The position numbers were made by a program, and so were the translations under genes. Under the pieces are notes generated by a model. That model did no database searches and was not told the origin of the DNA. It was given only the letters and a program-made list of their open reading frames with translations. Of a stretch of 64,000 bases of DNA, positions 25,058-34,044 are shown one piece after another. Every line of letters begins with the position of its first letter. Position 1 is the first letter of the stretch. Origin of the DNA: Cardiobacterium sp. Marseille-Q4385 (lineage in GTDB: Bacteria > Pseudomonadota > Gammaproteobacteria > Cardiobacteriales > Cardiobacteriaceae); assembly GCF_916618745.1 (NCBI RefSeq), contig NZ_OU745373.1, forward strand, positions 2,556,501 to 2,620,500, in the 5' to 3' direction.

Positions 25058-27631
25058 TCAGGCGTGGAAGACGAAGCCTTCGCCGTCTTGGTAGTCCACA
25101 TGGACGGTACTGCCCGGGAGGAAGTCGCCGGCGAGGATGCGTTGTGCCAGCGGATTTTCCAGATGGGTCTGGATAGCGCGTTTCAACGGACGTGCGCCGA
25201 AGGTCGGGTCGTAACCAACTTCCACCAGTTGGTCGAGTGCGGCCGGGCTGATGTCCAGTTTGAGGTCGCGTTCGGCGAGGCGTTTTTCCAGCCGTCCCAG
25301 CTGAATTTTGGCGATGCCCGCCATGTGTTCTTTGCCGAGTGAATGGAATACGACGGTTTCGTCGATACGGTTGATGAATTCCGGGCGGAAGTGCGTCGCG
25401 ACAACTTCCATCACTTTGATTTTCATGGTTTCGTAGTCGTCCTGTGGCGCTTCCTGGATGAGGTGTGAGCCGAGGTTCGAAGTCATGATGATGACAGTGT
25501 TGCGGAAATCCACGGTGCGGCCCTGGCCGTCGGTCAGGCGGCCATCGTCCAGCACTTGCAGCAGCACGTTGAACACGTCCGGATGCGCTTTTTCGATTTC
25601 GTCGAAGAGGACGACGCTGTACGGGCGACGGCGCACGGCTTCGGTCAGGTAGCCGCCCTGGTCGTAGCCGACGTAGCCGGGCGGTGCGCCGATGAGACGG
25701 GCAACGCTGTGTTTTTCCATGTATTCGCTCATGTCGAGGCGGACGATGGCTTCGTCGCTGTCAAAGAGGAAAGCGGCGAGGGTGCGGCACAGTTCGGTTT
25801 TGCCGACGCCGGTCGGGCCGAGGAAAAGGAAGGAACCGATGGGGCGGTTCGGGTCGGACAGTCCGGCGCGGTTGCGGCGGATGGCGTTTGCTACCGCTTC
25901 GACGGCGGTTTGCTGGCCGACGACGCGGGCGCCAAGCGCGCTTTCCAGTGCCAGCAGTTTTTCTTTTTCGCTTTCGAGCATTTTGGCGACAGGGATGCCG
26001 GTCCAGCGCGAGACGATTTGCGCGATTTCTTCTTCGGTGACTTTGCTGCGCATGAGCTGGTGCGGGGTGCTGCTGCTATCGGCAGCGTTCGCGGCGGTCA
26101 GTTGTTTTTCCAGGGCTGGGATTTTGCCGTACTGGATTTCGCTCATGGTGGCGAGATCGCCGCGCCGTTTCGCGGCTTCGAGTTCGACGCGCAGGCGGTC
26201 GATTTCTTCTTTGATGCCCGCGCTGCCCTGGTTGCTCGCTTTTTCTGCTTGCCAGATTTCGTTCAGGTCGGCGTATTCTTTTTCGAGTTTCTGGATGTCG
26301 TCTTCGAGATCGGCGAGGCGTTTTTTCGAGGCGTCGTCATGTTCTTTTTCAAGCGCCAGACGTTCCATTTTCAGCTGGATGAGGCGGCGGTCGATGCGGT
26401 CCATCGCCTCCGGCTTGCTGTCGAGTTCCATGCGGATTTGCGCGGCGGCCTCGTCGATGAGGTCGATGGCTTTGTCCGGCAGCTGGCGGTTGCTGATGTA
26501 GCGGTTCGAGAGGACAGCGGCGGCGACGAGTGCCGGGTCGGTGATGTCGATGCCGTGGTGCACTTCGTAGCGTTCTTGCAGGCCGCGCAGGATGGCGATG
26601 GTGTCTTCCACGCTTGGTTCTTCGACCATCACTTTCTGGAAGCGGCGTTCGAGAGCGGCGTCTTTTTCCATGTACTGGCGGTATTCGTCCAGCGTGGTCG
26701 CGCCGATGCAGTGCAGTTCGCCGCGCGCCAGCGCCGGTTTGAGCATGTTGCCGGCATCCATCGAGCCTTCGGTTTTGCCCGCGCCGACCATGGTGTGGAT
26801 TTCGTCGATGAAGAGGATGATTTGTCCGTTGGCTTTTTCGATGTCGTTGAGGACGGCTTTCAGGCGTTCTTCGAAGTCGCCCCGGTATTTGCTGCCGGCC
26901 ATCAAGGCGGCAAGATCCAGCGAGAGCAGGCGTTTGCCTTTCAGGCTTTCCGGCACTTCGCCGTTGACGATGCGCTGCGCGAGGCCTTCGACGATAGCGG
27001 TTTTGCCCACGCCTGGTTCGCCGATGAGGACGGGGTTGTTTTTGTTGCGGCGTTGCAGGATTTGCATGGCGCGGCGGATTTCTTCGTCGCGGCCGATGAC
27101 GGGGTCGATTTTGCCCTGCTCGGCGCGGGCGGTCACGTCTATGGTGTATTTCTTCAGCGCCTCGCGTTTGTCTTCGGCGGCTTCGTCGGTAACGGGTTCG
27201 CCGCCGCGCAGTTCGTTGATGACGTGCTGCAGTTTGGCTTTTTGTAGGCCTGCCTGTTTTAGCGCCTTGCCGAGCGCGCCGCTGTCTTCGCAGGCGGCGA
27301 GGAGGAAAAGTTCGGACGAGAGGTATTGGTCGCCATTTTGCTGCGCGTATTTGTCGCAAAGGTTGAGCAGGCGGCTGGTTTCCGGCGAGACGTTGACTTG
27401 TCCGGTGGCATTGCTGACGCGCGGCAGGTCATCCACGATTTTTTCGACTTGCTGGCGCAGGGCGTTCGCATCCACACCCGCCTGACGCAGGATGGAAGCA
27501 GCGGCACCGCCTTCCTGCCGCAGCAGGGCGAGATAGACGTGCGCGGGTTCGATGTAATTGCTGTCCTTGCCGACGGCAATGGACTGCGCAGTTTGCAGGG
27601 CTTCCTGGAAGCGGCTGGTAAAAGGTTGCAT
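25058..27631 (-). CDS. clpB: ClpB chaperone (protein disaggregase)
   Basis: ClpB is a hexameric AAA+ machine that, with DnaK, pulls proteins out of aggregates. The 857 residues match the usual length (E. coli 857). The order is: N-domain (1-145), first AAA domain with Walker A GEPGVGKTAIVEG near 206 and LFIDEIHTMVGAG, the coiled-coil middle domain (about 410-525, with MERLALEKEHDDASKKRLAD), and the second AAA domain with GPTGVGKTELCRTLA near 606, YMEKHSVARLIGAPPGYVGY and LFDEIEKAHPDVF. The C-terminal domain ends in GFVFHA. An RpoH-type promoter lies about 35 bases upstream. GGAAAA precedes ATG 27631. Confidence 0.98.
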   Translation of the reverse strand: MQPFTSRFQEALQTAQSIAVGKDSNYIEPAHVYLALLRQEGGAAASILRQAGVDANALRQQVEKIVDDLPRVSNATGQVNVSPETSRLLNLCDKYAQQNGDQYLSSELFLLAACEDSGALGKALKQAGLQKAKLQHVINELRGGEPVTDEAAEDKREALKKYTIDVTARAEQGKIDPVIGRDEEIRRAMQILQRRNKNNPVLIGEPGVGKTAIVEGLAQRIVNGEVPESLKGKRLLSLDLAALMAGSKYRGDFEERLKAVLNDIEKANGQIILFIDEIHTMVGAGKTEGSMDAGNMLKPALARGELHCIGATTLDEYRQYMEKDAALERRFQKVMVEEPSVEDTIAILRGLQERYEVHHGIDITDPALVAAAVLSNRYISNRQLPDKAIDLIDEAAAQIRMELDSKPEAMDRIDRRLIQLKMERLALEKEHDDASKKRLADLEDDIQKLEKEYADLNEIWQAEKASNQGSAGIKEEIDRLRVELEAAKRRGDLATMSEIQYGKIPALEKQLTAANAADSSSTPHQLMRSKVTEEEIAQIVSRWTGIPVAKMLESEKEKLLALESALGARVVGQQTAVEAVANAIRRNRAGLSDPNRPIGSFLFLGPTGVGKTELCRTLAAFLFDSDEAIVRLDMSEYMEKHSVARLIGAPPGYVGYDQGGYLTEAVRRRPYSVVLFDEIEKAHPDVFNVLLQVLDDGRLTDGQGRTVDFRNTVIIMTSNLGSHLIQEAPQDDYETMKIKVMEVVATHFRPEFINRIDETVVFHSLGKEHMAGIAKIQLGRLEKRLAERDLKLDISPAALDQLVEVGYDPTFGARPLKRAIQTHLENPLAQRILAGDFLPGSTVHVDYQDGEGFVFHA

Positions 27632-27663
27632 GGTTTTTCCTGTAGTTGGTTAACGATGAGTTC

Positions 27664-27692
27664 TATTTATGGGACGCGCGGGAATTTTCAAG
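27664..27692 (-). promoter_or_regulatory. sigma32 (RpoH) heat-shock promoter of clpB
   Basis: On the minus strand CTTGAAA (complement of 27686-27692), a 12-13-base spacer and CCCATAAAT match the RpoH consensus CTTGAAA-N-CCCCATNT. The distance to the clpB start fits a short leader. Confidence 0.8.
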
Positions 27693-27730
27693 TTTTTCCA
27701 ATTAACTTTTGGCAAGCGGGGCCAGACGGG

Positions 27731-28086
27731 GTGGTTGTTGGCTTTTGTAGAGACGTTGCCTGCAACGTCTCAAAAACGAAAACCGCGTAGTTTCCCCGCT
27801 TGGTGGTCACGCTTGCCCGAAATGCAAAAAGCAGGCTGCGCTTGTTCGATGGGCTGAAGCCCATCCTACGCCCGTCAAGCGGCGTAAATACTGGGCTCGC
27901 CAAGCGGTGTGGTTGCTGGCTTTTGTAGAGACGTTGCCTGCAACGTCTCAAAAATGAAAACCGCGTAGTTTTCCCGCTTGGTGGTCACGCTTGCCCGAAA
28001 CGCAAAAAGCAGGTTGCGCTTGCTCGATGGGCTGAAGCCCATCCTACGCCCGTCAAGCGGCATAAACACTGGGCTCGCCAAGCGGT
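27731..28086. repeat. Two tandem 178-bp copies of a composite palindromic repeat
   Basis: Copies at 27731-27908 and 27909-28086 are about 95% alike. Each holds a 10-bp-stem palindrome GAGACGTTGC-CT-GCAACGTCTC, then ATGGGCTGAAGCCCAT, then the dispersed unit CAAGCGGC-TAAA-ACTGGGCTCG. The gap between clpB and rsmI (27632-28099) holds this repeat and the clpB promoter; I see no gene in it. Confidence 0.85.
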
Positions 28087-28099
28087 GTGGATACCGATT

Positions 28100-28927
28100 T
28101 TACCCGGCGCGGTCGAGCAGGTACTGATAGACCGATTTCTTGTTCGCCCCGGTGTGTTTGGCGACCAGGGCAGCGGTGGTTTTGGCGGAAAGTCCCGCGT
28201 CGCGCAGGTCGTCGGCCAGCGGCTGCCAGTCGGCGGTGGTCTGCGCTACTGCTGCACCGAGGAGCAGCACAAATTCGCCACGCTGGCGGTTGTCATCCTC
28301 GGCCAGCCAGGCGGGGGCGGTGTCAACGCTGAGATACGCGATTTGTTCGAACTGTTTGCTCAGTTCGCGGGCGATGACGAGCGGGCGCGCACCGTCAAAG
28401 GTTTCGGCCATCGTGGTGAGGGTATCGCTGATACGGTGCGGCGCTTCAAAGAAGATGGTGGTATGGGTAGCAGTGCGGTAGTCGTCAAGAAAACGCTGCC
28501 GCTCGCCCGCTTTGGCGGGGATGAAACCGGCGAAGGTGAAGCGGTCGGCGGGCAGGCCGCTGGCGGAAAGGGCGGCGATGACGCTGCTGGCGCCGGGCAA
28601 AGGACTGACGCGGATATTCGCTGCGTGCGCGAGACGGGTGAGCAGCGCACCGGGATCGGAGACAAGCGGTGTGCCGGCATCGCTGACAAGGGCGACGTTT
28701 TCGCCCGCTTGCAGGCGGCGGATAAGGGTTTCCGCCGCACCGCGTTCGTTGTGCTGGTGCAGCGCGGTGAGCGGACGGTCAATGGCGTAGGTGTCGAGCA
28801 GGCGGCGACTGTGGCGCGTATCCTCGCAGGCTATAATGTCTGCCGCTTGCAGGGTCGCCAGCGCGCGCCTGCTGATGTCGTCCAGATTGCCTATCGGCGT
28901 GGCGACGATGTACAACGTTCCACTCAT
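28100..28927 (-). CDS. rsmI: 16S rRNA (cytidine-1402 2'-O)-methyltransferase
   Basis: RsmI methylates the ribose of C1402 in the ribosomal decoding centre, using SAM. The 275-residue protein has the tetrapyrrole-methylase-like fold with LYIVATPIGNLDDISRRAL, ACEDTRHSRRLL, ALVSDAGTPLVSDPG and LPGASSVIAALSASG, all typical. The frame is open further upstream (to 29215), but ATG 28927 follows AAGGAAAC and begins the conserved sequence. The divergent yraN gene starts 12 bases away, a common arrangement. Confidence 0.95.
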   Translation of the reverse strand: MSGTLYIVATPIGNLDDISRRALATLQAADIIACEDTRHSRRLLDTYAIDRPLTALHQHNERGAAETLIRRLQAGENVALVSDAGTPLVSDPGALLTRLAHAANIRVSPLPGASSVIAALSASGLPADRFTFAGFIPAKAGERQRFLDDYRTATHTTIFFEAPHRISDTLTTMAETFDGARPLVIARELSKQFEQIAYLSVDTAPAWLAEDDNRQRGEFVLLLGAAVAQTTADWQPLADDLRDAGLSAKTTAALVAKHTGANKKSVYQYLLDRAG

Positions 28928-28939
28928 CGGGTTTCCTTC

Positions 28940-29296
28940 ATGTTTTTTGCCAGACTTGCTCCCCATCTGCGTCGCGGCCAGGCAGGCGAAAGACGCGCCG
29001 CCGCCTATCTGAAAGCGCAGGGGCTCGTCATTGTAACGAACAACTTTCGCTCCCGTTATGGCGAGATTGACCTCATCGCCCGCGATGGCGCGGAGCTGGT
29101 TTTTGTTGAGGTGCGCAGTCGCGAGGCGGGGGCGCAGGTCAGTGCCGCCGCCAGTATCAGCGCCGCCAAGCGGGAGAAAATCCGCAAAACGGCGCAGGTG
29201 TATTTGCAACAGCACTACCGGACACTGCCGTCATGCCGCTTCGATGCGGTGTGTATTGACGGCGCGGACATCACCTGGCTGCGGGCGGCGTTTTAA
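28940..29296 (+). CDS. yraN: YraN family (UPF0102) endonuclease-like protein
   Basis: The 118-residue protein carries the YraN signature: GQAGERRAAAYLKAQG, NNFRSRYGEIDLIARDG and LVFVEVRSRE, which form a restriction-endonuclease-like core with the acidic and Q/E-x-K-type residues. YraN proteins are related to Holliday-junction resolvase folds; the cellular role is not established. The ORF is open far upstream inside rsmI on the opposite strand, but homology begins at ATG 28940. It is divergent from rsmI, as in many proteobacteria. Confidence 0.9.
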   Translation: MFFARLAPHLRRGQAGERRAAAYLKAQGLVIVTNNFRSRYGEIDLIARDGAELVFVEVRSREAGAQVSAAASISAAKREKIRKTAQVYLQQHYRTLPSCRFDAVCIDGADITWLRAAF

Positions 29297-29377
29297 GCGT
29301 GAAATTGCTTGCGGATTTTTGTTGCTTTTGATACGTTAATCACAAATTTTAACCCAAAGCAACAGAAGGAGTGGATG

Positions 29378-29665
29378 ATGAACTACAACATCACCGGCAA
29401 ACATCTGGATATCAGTGAGGCGGTCCACAGCTATGTCGAGGACAAACTCGGCGGGCTGGATGCGCAGAATGTCACCAGTGCTCAGGTGACGCTGCGCGCG
29501 GAGAATCACCTGAAAATTGCCGAAGCGACTATCCACCTTGCTTCCGGCAAGACTATTCACGGCGATGCCGCGCATGAGGATATGTATGCCGCGATTGACT
29601 TGCTCAGTGATGTCCTCGATAAGCAAATCCGCAAACACAAGGAGAAGCTGCAGGAACACCGCTGA
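29378..29665 (+). CDS. hpf: Ribosome hibernation promoting factor (HPF/YfiA family)
   Basis: The 95-residue short-type HPF binds the 30S A and P sites in stationary phase and promotes ribosome dimers. It begins MNYNITGKHLDISEAVHSYV and has IHGDAAHEDMYAAIDLL and KQIRKHKEKLQEH at the end, very close to E. coli Hpf. Two adjacent ATGs (29375, 29378) follow AAGGAG; the second matches the family start. It stands alone between yraN and a terminator. In many gammaproteobacteria hpf sits in the rpoN operon, but not here. Confidence 0.93.
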   Translation: MNYNITGKHLDISEAVHSYVEDKLGGLDAQNVTSAQVTLRAENHLKIAEATIHLASGKTIHGDAAHEDMYAAIDLLSDVLDKQIRKHKEKLQEHR

Positions 29666-29678
29666 TGCGCAAATATAG

Positions 29679-29708
29679 AAAACCCCCGCTGCGGCGGGGG
29701 TTTTCTTT
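29679..29708. terminator. Terminator between hpf and dsbB
   Basis: AAAACCCCCGC-TGCG-GCGGGGGTTTTC is a strong stem with A and T runs on the two sides. It can end both convergent genes. Confidence 0.88.
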
Positions 29709-29722
29709 GTCTGAAATCTGCT

Positions 29723-30235
29723 TCAGTGGCTGTCAGCGGTTTTATTGCGCTCACAGATCACGCACACCAGCAGCAGACCGATAAACAGCATCATCGACCA
29801 TACCGGAATGCGCAGACCGAGGAACAGATCGCGGGCGGCGCAGTCGCCATCACCCTGCATGGCGGTGAGCAGGCCACCCCAGAAACCGTTTTTGTCCAGT
29901 GTGGTGTAGAAATCGAAACCGCAGGCGGGGACCTGGTCGGCGGGCAGGCTTTGGATGTAGAGGTGGCGGGCAGCGAGGCCAATGCCGAAGAAGATGGAAA
30001 GGTATTTGCCGAGGCGCATGAGGAAGCGCGTCGCGGGTCGGCTCGGCCAGCAGATGGCATCGAGCAGGAAGAAGAAGCCGATAAGGCCGAAGGCGAGACG
30101 CTGCATCATGCACAGGTTACACGGCGTCAGCCACAACGTTCTCTCTAGATAAAAGTAAGCGAAGGCGATGGAAGCCCAGGAAGCAAGGCCGCAGATAGCC
30201 AGGGCGGCACGGCGGTGAGTGTCGGTAAGGGTCAT
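29723..30235 (-). CDS. dsbB: Disulfide bond formation protein B
   Basis: DsbB reoxidises periplasmic DsbA and passes electrons to ubiquinone. The 170-residue protein has four membrane segments. The first periplasmic loop has the CxxC pair in TPCNLCMMQRLAF. The second loop carries the two interloop cysteines in QVPACGFDF and GDGDCAARD. An Arg in MMQR, conserved near the quinone site, is present. It is a single gene on the minus strand with its start at ATG 30235. Confidence 0.95.
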   Translation of the reverse strand: MTLTDTHRRAALAICGLASWASIAFAYFYLERTLWLTPCNLCMMQRLAFGLIGFFFLLDAICWPSRPATRFLMRLGKYLSIFFGIGLAARHLYIQSLPADQVPACGFDFYTTLDKNGFWGGLLTAMQGDGDCAARDLFLGLRIPVWSMMLFIGLLLVCVICERNKTADSH

Positions 30236-30314
30236 GAATCCTCGTAGTGTGGTTGGAAACGGCGCGAATGATAGCAGATTGTCACCGTTGCACTCGTGCC
30301 GCCTGTGACCGGGT

Positions 30315-31466
30315 TCAGTGGCAGAGGGTGTTACCCGCGCCCATGATGAGGTTTTCGGGAGCGGTGATGCCGGTGAGCGGCACGCTGCGCAGGCCGCCGT
30401 CGTGCAGGTTATAGATGCTGATGTCGTGGCTGCCTTGGTGAACGAGCAACGCGGTCTTGCTGTCGGCGGTGATGAAAAGGGCGCGGGTGCGGCCGGGCAG
30501 CGGTTTTTCGTCCATCAGGCGTGGCGGTGCGGCAGGGTCGCTCAGGTCGTAGTTATGCAGTTGGCTGCCGGCAACGATCAGGCGGGTATCGAGCCAGCCC
30601 GTGGCATAGCGGTCAGTCGGATCCGGCGCAGTGAAGGACTGGAGGATATTGGGGGCAGTCTGGTTGATAAGGTGACCACCGCCTTTTTGATCAATATAGA
30701 CGTAGGTCTGGCCACTGTTATCGATATAGGGCTGTACCAGCGGTGCGGTGAGCGGGGTTTGCCGCGCGATTTCGCCTTTGTCGATAGCCCAGTCCACGGC
30801 GATAGGTTGGCCGTCGCCGTTTTCGGAGCCGAAGAGCAGGTGCTGATCATCCGGGCTGATAGCGGCAGCACTGAGGTTACGCCAGTCAGCGGGAAGTGGG
30901 TAGCGAATCTGGTTTTGGTCGCCGGGATTGTAGCGGTAGAGGGCAGGGGTATCGTCGAGTATCCAGAGTTGCTGCGAGAGCGGGCTGTACAGCCAGGCCT
31001 GGATATGGCCGTAGCCTTCGAGCAGGCGTTGTTCGCCGCTGCGGCTGTCAAGCAGGGTCAGGCGGTCATCGCCAGAGGCGAGGAGCCAGGCGCTGTCGGC
31101 GTCGTATTGCAGGCGGGTAACGGCGTGGCTGACGCGCTGTGTGCTTTCGCTGTGATCGGCAAGATTGCGGATGGTGATGGTGTCACTACCGTCGCTATAG
31201 GCGAGCAGGCCGTCAGTTTTGTGAATAGCGAGGCGGCGTGCCGGGGTCTTGAGGTCAAGCAGGCTAGTTTGTTGCAGGCTGTCCATGTCGATGACGGCCA
31301 GTTTTGGCGCAGTTTCGTCGCTGACAAATGCGTAACGCGCAGGTGCGTTCATGTCGAAGAGTTCTTGCATCACCGCTTCGGGGGTGAGGCCTTTGCTGTA
31401 TTGGTAGGCGATGTAGAGCGCGACAGCGCAGACGAGGGTAGCGAGGATGAGCAGGGGCTTTTTCAT
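30315..31466 (-). CDS. Membrane-anchored beta-propeller-like protein, uncharacterised
   Basis: The 383-residue protein starts MKKPLLILATLVCAVALYIA, a single N-terminal membrane anchor or uncleaved signal. It then consists of repeating short beta-strand-rich blocks of about 40-45 residues, such as KLAVIDMDSLQQTSLLDLKT, TDGLLAYSDGSDTITIRNLAD and AWLLASGDDRLTLLDSRSGE. This pattern is typical of WD40/YVTN-type beta-propellers, probably facing the periplasm. I cannot name the family or a substrate. The ORF is open to 31571, but ATG 31466 begins a normal signal-like sequence. No neighbour on the same transcript suggests a function. Confidence 0.55.
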   Translation of the reverse strand: MKKPLLILATLVCAVALYIAYQYSKGLTPEAVMQELFDMNAPARYAFVSDETAPKLAVIDMDSLQQTSLLDLKTPARRLAIHKTDGLLAYSDGSDTITIRNLADHSESTQRVSHAVTRLQYDADSAWLLASGDDRLTLLDSRSGEQRLLEGYGHIQAWLYSPLSQQLWILDDTPALYRYNPGDQNQIRYPLPADWRNLSAAAISPDDQHLLFGSENGDGQPIAVDWAIDKGEIARQTPLTAPLVQPYIDNSGQTYVYIDQKGGGHLINQTAPNILQSFTAPDPTDRYATGWLDTRLIVAGSQLHNYDLSDPAAPPRLMDEKPLPGRTRALFITADSKTALLVHQGSHDISIYNLHDGGLRSVPLTGITAPENLIMGAGNTLCH

Positions 31467-31626
31467 GGCAATGGAAGATTTGTGGGAATGGTGTGGCGGT
31501 GGTGTATCGTTGTTCCCTATAGAACCGGCATGGTGTTGGCTTGCCTCGCGATATTGCTTTTGGCTTGCCATTTGAAACGGCTACCGCCCGCACGGCGCAA
31601 TTATTGCAGAAACCGGGCAAAATTTT

Positions 31627-31655
31627 AGCCCTCTGCCGCTGAACGGCAGAGGGCT
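31627..31655 (-). terminator. Hairpin after the PCu(A)C gene
   Basis: A perfect 12-bp stem AGCCCTCTGCCG / CGGCAGAGGGCT with loop CTGAA lies just downstream of the stop. The T run after it on the minus strand is weak (AAAATTTT). Confidence 0.6.
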
Positions 31656-31676
31656 TGTCGTCAACGAGACGGGGAA

Positions 31677-32207
31677 TTAGCCTTTGGCTTTGCCGTCTTC
31701 TTTGCCGTGACCGTGACCATGATCGTCGGCTTTTTTGTCATGGTCGTGTCCACCTGCTTTCTCGTCATCCAGCTTGAAGTGCTTGATGGTTTCTTCAACG
31801 GTGAGAACTTTGGCATCACATTTGAGGGTTTCTTTGTTGTCGAATTTCAGCTCAACCGGATAGGTTTCGCCAGCTTTCGGGAAGTGTTTTACTTCCATGA
31901 ACATGATGTGGTAGCCACCTTTCTTGAACTGATGCTCACCCGGGGTAACATCGTAGCTCTGAATCTGGCTCATCTCCATTTTTCCGTCTTTATGGATCAT
32001 TTCGTGCAATTCGACTTTGTCGGTGATTTTTTCCACGGATGCACCGACGAGTTTGACGGTATCCTTGCCGCCGTTCTCCAGGGTGAAGAAGCCGCCGGTC
32101 ATTTCTTTGCCCGGGACGACTTCCTGAATGAGGCAGTCTTTGACGTTGAGATCAGCCGCCATTGCACTGCCGCTAATGAGTGCGCCGAGGATGAGGATTT
32201 TTTTCAT
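31677..32207 (-). CDS. PCu(A)C-family periplasmic copper chaperone with His-rich tail
   Basis: PCu(A)C proteins bind Cu(I) in the periplasm and help metallate cytochrome oxidase. The 176-residue precursor has a signal peptide (MKKILILGALISGSAMA). The copper site pattern H-E-M followed by M and, later, H-x-M is present as VELHEMIHKDGKMEM and GGYHIMFMEVK. MTGGFFTLENGG is the conserved start of the domain. The C-terminal 25 residues are rich in His, Asp, Lys and Gly (GGHDHDKKADDHGHGHGKED), a probable extra metal-binding tail. It is a lone gene; ATG 32207 is preceded by CAGGAGC. Confidence 0.88.
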   Translation of the reverse strand: MKKILILGALISGSAMAADLNVKDCLIQEVVPGKEMTGGFFTLENGGKDTVKLVGASVEKITDKVELHEMIHKDGKMEMSQIQSYDVTPGEHQFKKGGYHIMFMEVKHFPKAGETYPVELKFDNKETLKCDAKVLTVEETIKHFKLDDEKAGGHDHDKKADDHGHGHGKEDGKAKG

Positions 32208-32485
32208 GGTAGCTCCTGAGACTTAATTGAAAGGGTACCTTGCGTAGCATTACACGGTTTTTCACACCGTTGCGCAAAGTGACGTGACTATATCACGGTT
32301 TTGCACAGTGCATGGGTTGATGCGGGTCAAGTGGTTGCTAAATATTAAAGCTTGACGGCGAGCAATCTATTGCCCGGCAAACAGGCTACGGCATGGGGCC
32401 GCAATGACAGCTTGCTCATCACGTCGGCAGCAAATTACCGCTAGATTACATACCGTTTCTCACCCCACACAACACAGGAGACATC

Positions 32486-33955
32486 ATGACTAAAACCGTC
32501 CTTGCCACTGCCCTAGCCCTCGCGGCTGCACACACCGCCTTTGCTGCTGACCCTACCGAAACGGCTAGCCAGGGTGCAGACCGTGAAAGCGTCGCTGTCA
32601 CTATTTATAACGATGATCTCGCCCTCATCCGCGAAACGCGTAAAGTGCCGCTGAATGTCGGCATCAACCGCATCGCCCTGCGCGACGTTTCCGCGCGCAT
32701 CATGCCGCAGACTGCTAGCTTGGTTGCTCGTGGTGACGCTGTACTGCAACTCCTGGAACAAAACTTCGATTACGACCTGTTGAGCGGTGAAGCGCTGCTT
32801 GCGAAAAATGTCGGCAAACGTGTCACCACCGTCCGCACCAATCCCGCGACCGGCGAAGAAACGCGTGAAGAAGCGACGGTCCTTGCCGATAACAACGGCG
32901 TCGTCCTGCAATACGCCGATCGCATCGAAACTGGTCTGCCAGCAAACGTTCGCCTTGCTTTCCACGACGTGCCCGCTAACCTGCGCGATCGCCCGACCCT
33001 CACTGTTGACCTCACCAGCGACAAAGCGGGCGAGCAGAGCGTAGATCTTGCCTACCTCAGTCAGGGGCTTGGCTGGAAAGCCGATTACGTCGCCAGCCTC
33101 GCGGATGATGAAAAAACCCTCAACCTTGCCGGCTGGGTAACGCTGAATAACCAGAGTGGTACCGCTTATGAAAACGCCACCCTGCAACTCGTGGCAGGTG
33201 ATGTGGCGCGAGCCCAGGAAGAAGACTTCGGTCTTAATTACCATGCGCGCATGGCGCCGATGGCGCTTGAGAAAGCGGCTGCGCCGGTGCGTGAAGAAAA
33301 CCTCTTTGAATACCACCTCTATACCCTTGATCGTCCGACCACCCTGAAAAATAACCAGAATAAACAGGTAGCGCTGCTCTCTGCCGCACAGGTGCCGGTG
33401 CAAAAAGAATACCGCCTGCAAGGTAGTAGCGGCTGGTATTACTACGGCGCGGATACCAGCACGCTGGAAATGGGCGACAAACGTAAAGTGGATGTATTCA
33501 TGACGTTCAAGAACGATGAAGCGAGCCAACTCGGTATGCCGCTGCCGAAAGGTGTCATCCGTGTCTATAAAAACGACAGCGACAAGCGCACCCAGTTCAT
33601 TGGCGAAGACCGCATTGACCACACCGCGAAAAATGACGAAGTGCGCCTGAAACTCGGCAGCGCCTTCGATGTGAACGGTGTATGGAAAATGGTGGACGCA
33701 AAACGCGTGGACAAAGGCAAGCTGGGCAAACTGCTCGAAAATGACGAATTTGAAGCGACCTACCGCATCGAATTGAATAACGCTAAAAAAGAAGCGGTAA
33801 CCGTAAAAGTCGTCGAGCCTATTCCAGGTGAGTGGAAGATCATCGAGGAAAGTCTGCCGCATGAAAAAACCAGCGCTAATAGCGCAATGTGGCAAGTAAA
33901 CATCCCCGCCGATGGTAAAACCGAGCTGCAATACAAGGTACGTATCAAGCTCTGA
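32486..33955 (+). CDS. Secreted DUF4139 domain protein
   Basis: The 489-residue protein has a signal peptide (about 1-21, ending AFA). The VAVTIYNDDLALIRETRKV start and the central DLAYLSQGLGWKADYVASL block, followed by LNLAGWVTLNNQSGTAYENA, are typical of the DUF4139 family. These are beta-rich proteins, mostly of unknown function, thought to be periplasmic or outer-membrane associated. The final strands (VKVVEPIPGEWKI, PADGKTELQYKVRIKL) are also typical. ATG 32486 has CAGGAG 7 bases upstream. The 278-base space before it, shared with the divergent copper chaperone, should hold both promoters; I see no other gene there. A terminator follows. Confidence 0.82.
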   Translation: MTKTVLATALALAAAHTAFAADPTETASQGADRESVAVTIYNDDLALIRETRKVPLNVGINRIALRDVSARIMPQTASLVARGDAVLQLLEQNFDYDLLSGEALLAKNVGKRVTTVRTNPATGEETREEATVLADNNGVVLQYADRIETGLPANVRLAFHDVPANLRDRPTLTVDLTSDKAGEQSVDLAYLSQGLGWKADYVASLADDEKTLNLAGWVTLNNQSGTAYENATLQLVAGDVARAQEEDFGLNYHARMAPMALEKAAAPVREENLFEYHLYTLDRPTTLKNNQNKQVALLSAAQVPVQKEYRLQGSSGWYYYGADTSTLEMGDKRKVDVFMTFKNDEASQLGMPLPKGVIRVYKNDSDKRTQFIGEDRIDHTAKNDEVRLKLGSAFDVNGVWKMVDAKRVDKGKLGKLLENDEFEATYRIELNNAKKEAVTVKVVEPIPGEWKIIEESLPHEKTSANSAMWQVNIPADGKTELQYKVRIKL

Positions 33956-34000
33956 TATATGTGCATCATACAGCGCCCCGTTAAGGGGCGTTGTCGCTAT

Positions 34001-34030
34001 AAAAAATGCAGCCTCGAGGGCTGCATTTTT
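34001..34030. terminator. Terminator between the DUF4139 and fba genes
   Basis: AAAAAATGCAGCC-TCGA-GGGCTGCATTTTT can act for both convergent genes. A GCGCCCC-GTTAA-GGGGCG stem lies just before it. Confidence 0.85.
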
Positions 34031-34044
34031 GTTCGGCGCTATCC

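Noticed and set aside
28085..28939. Long N-terminal extension of YraN to 403 residues
   Set aside because: It is read antisense through rsmI. YraN homology begins exactly at ATG 28940.
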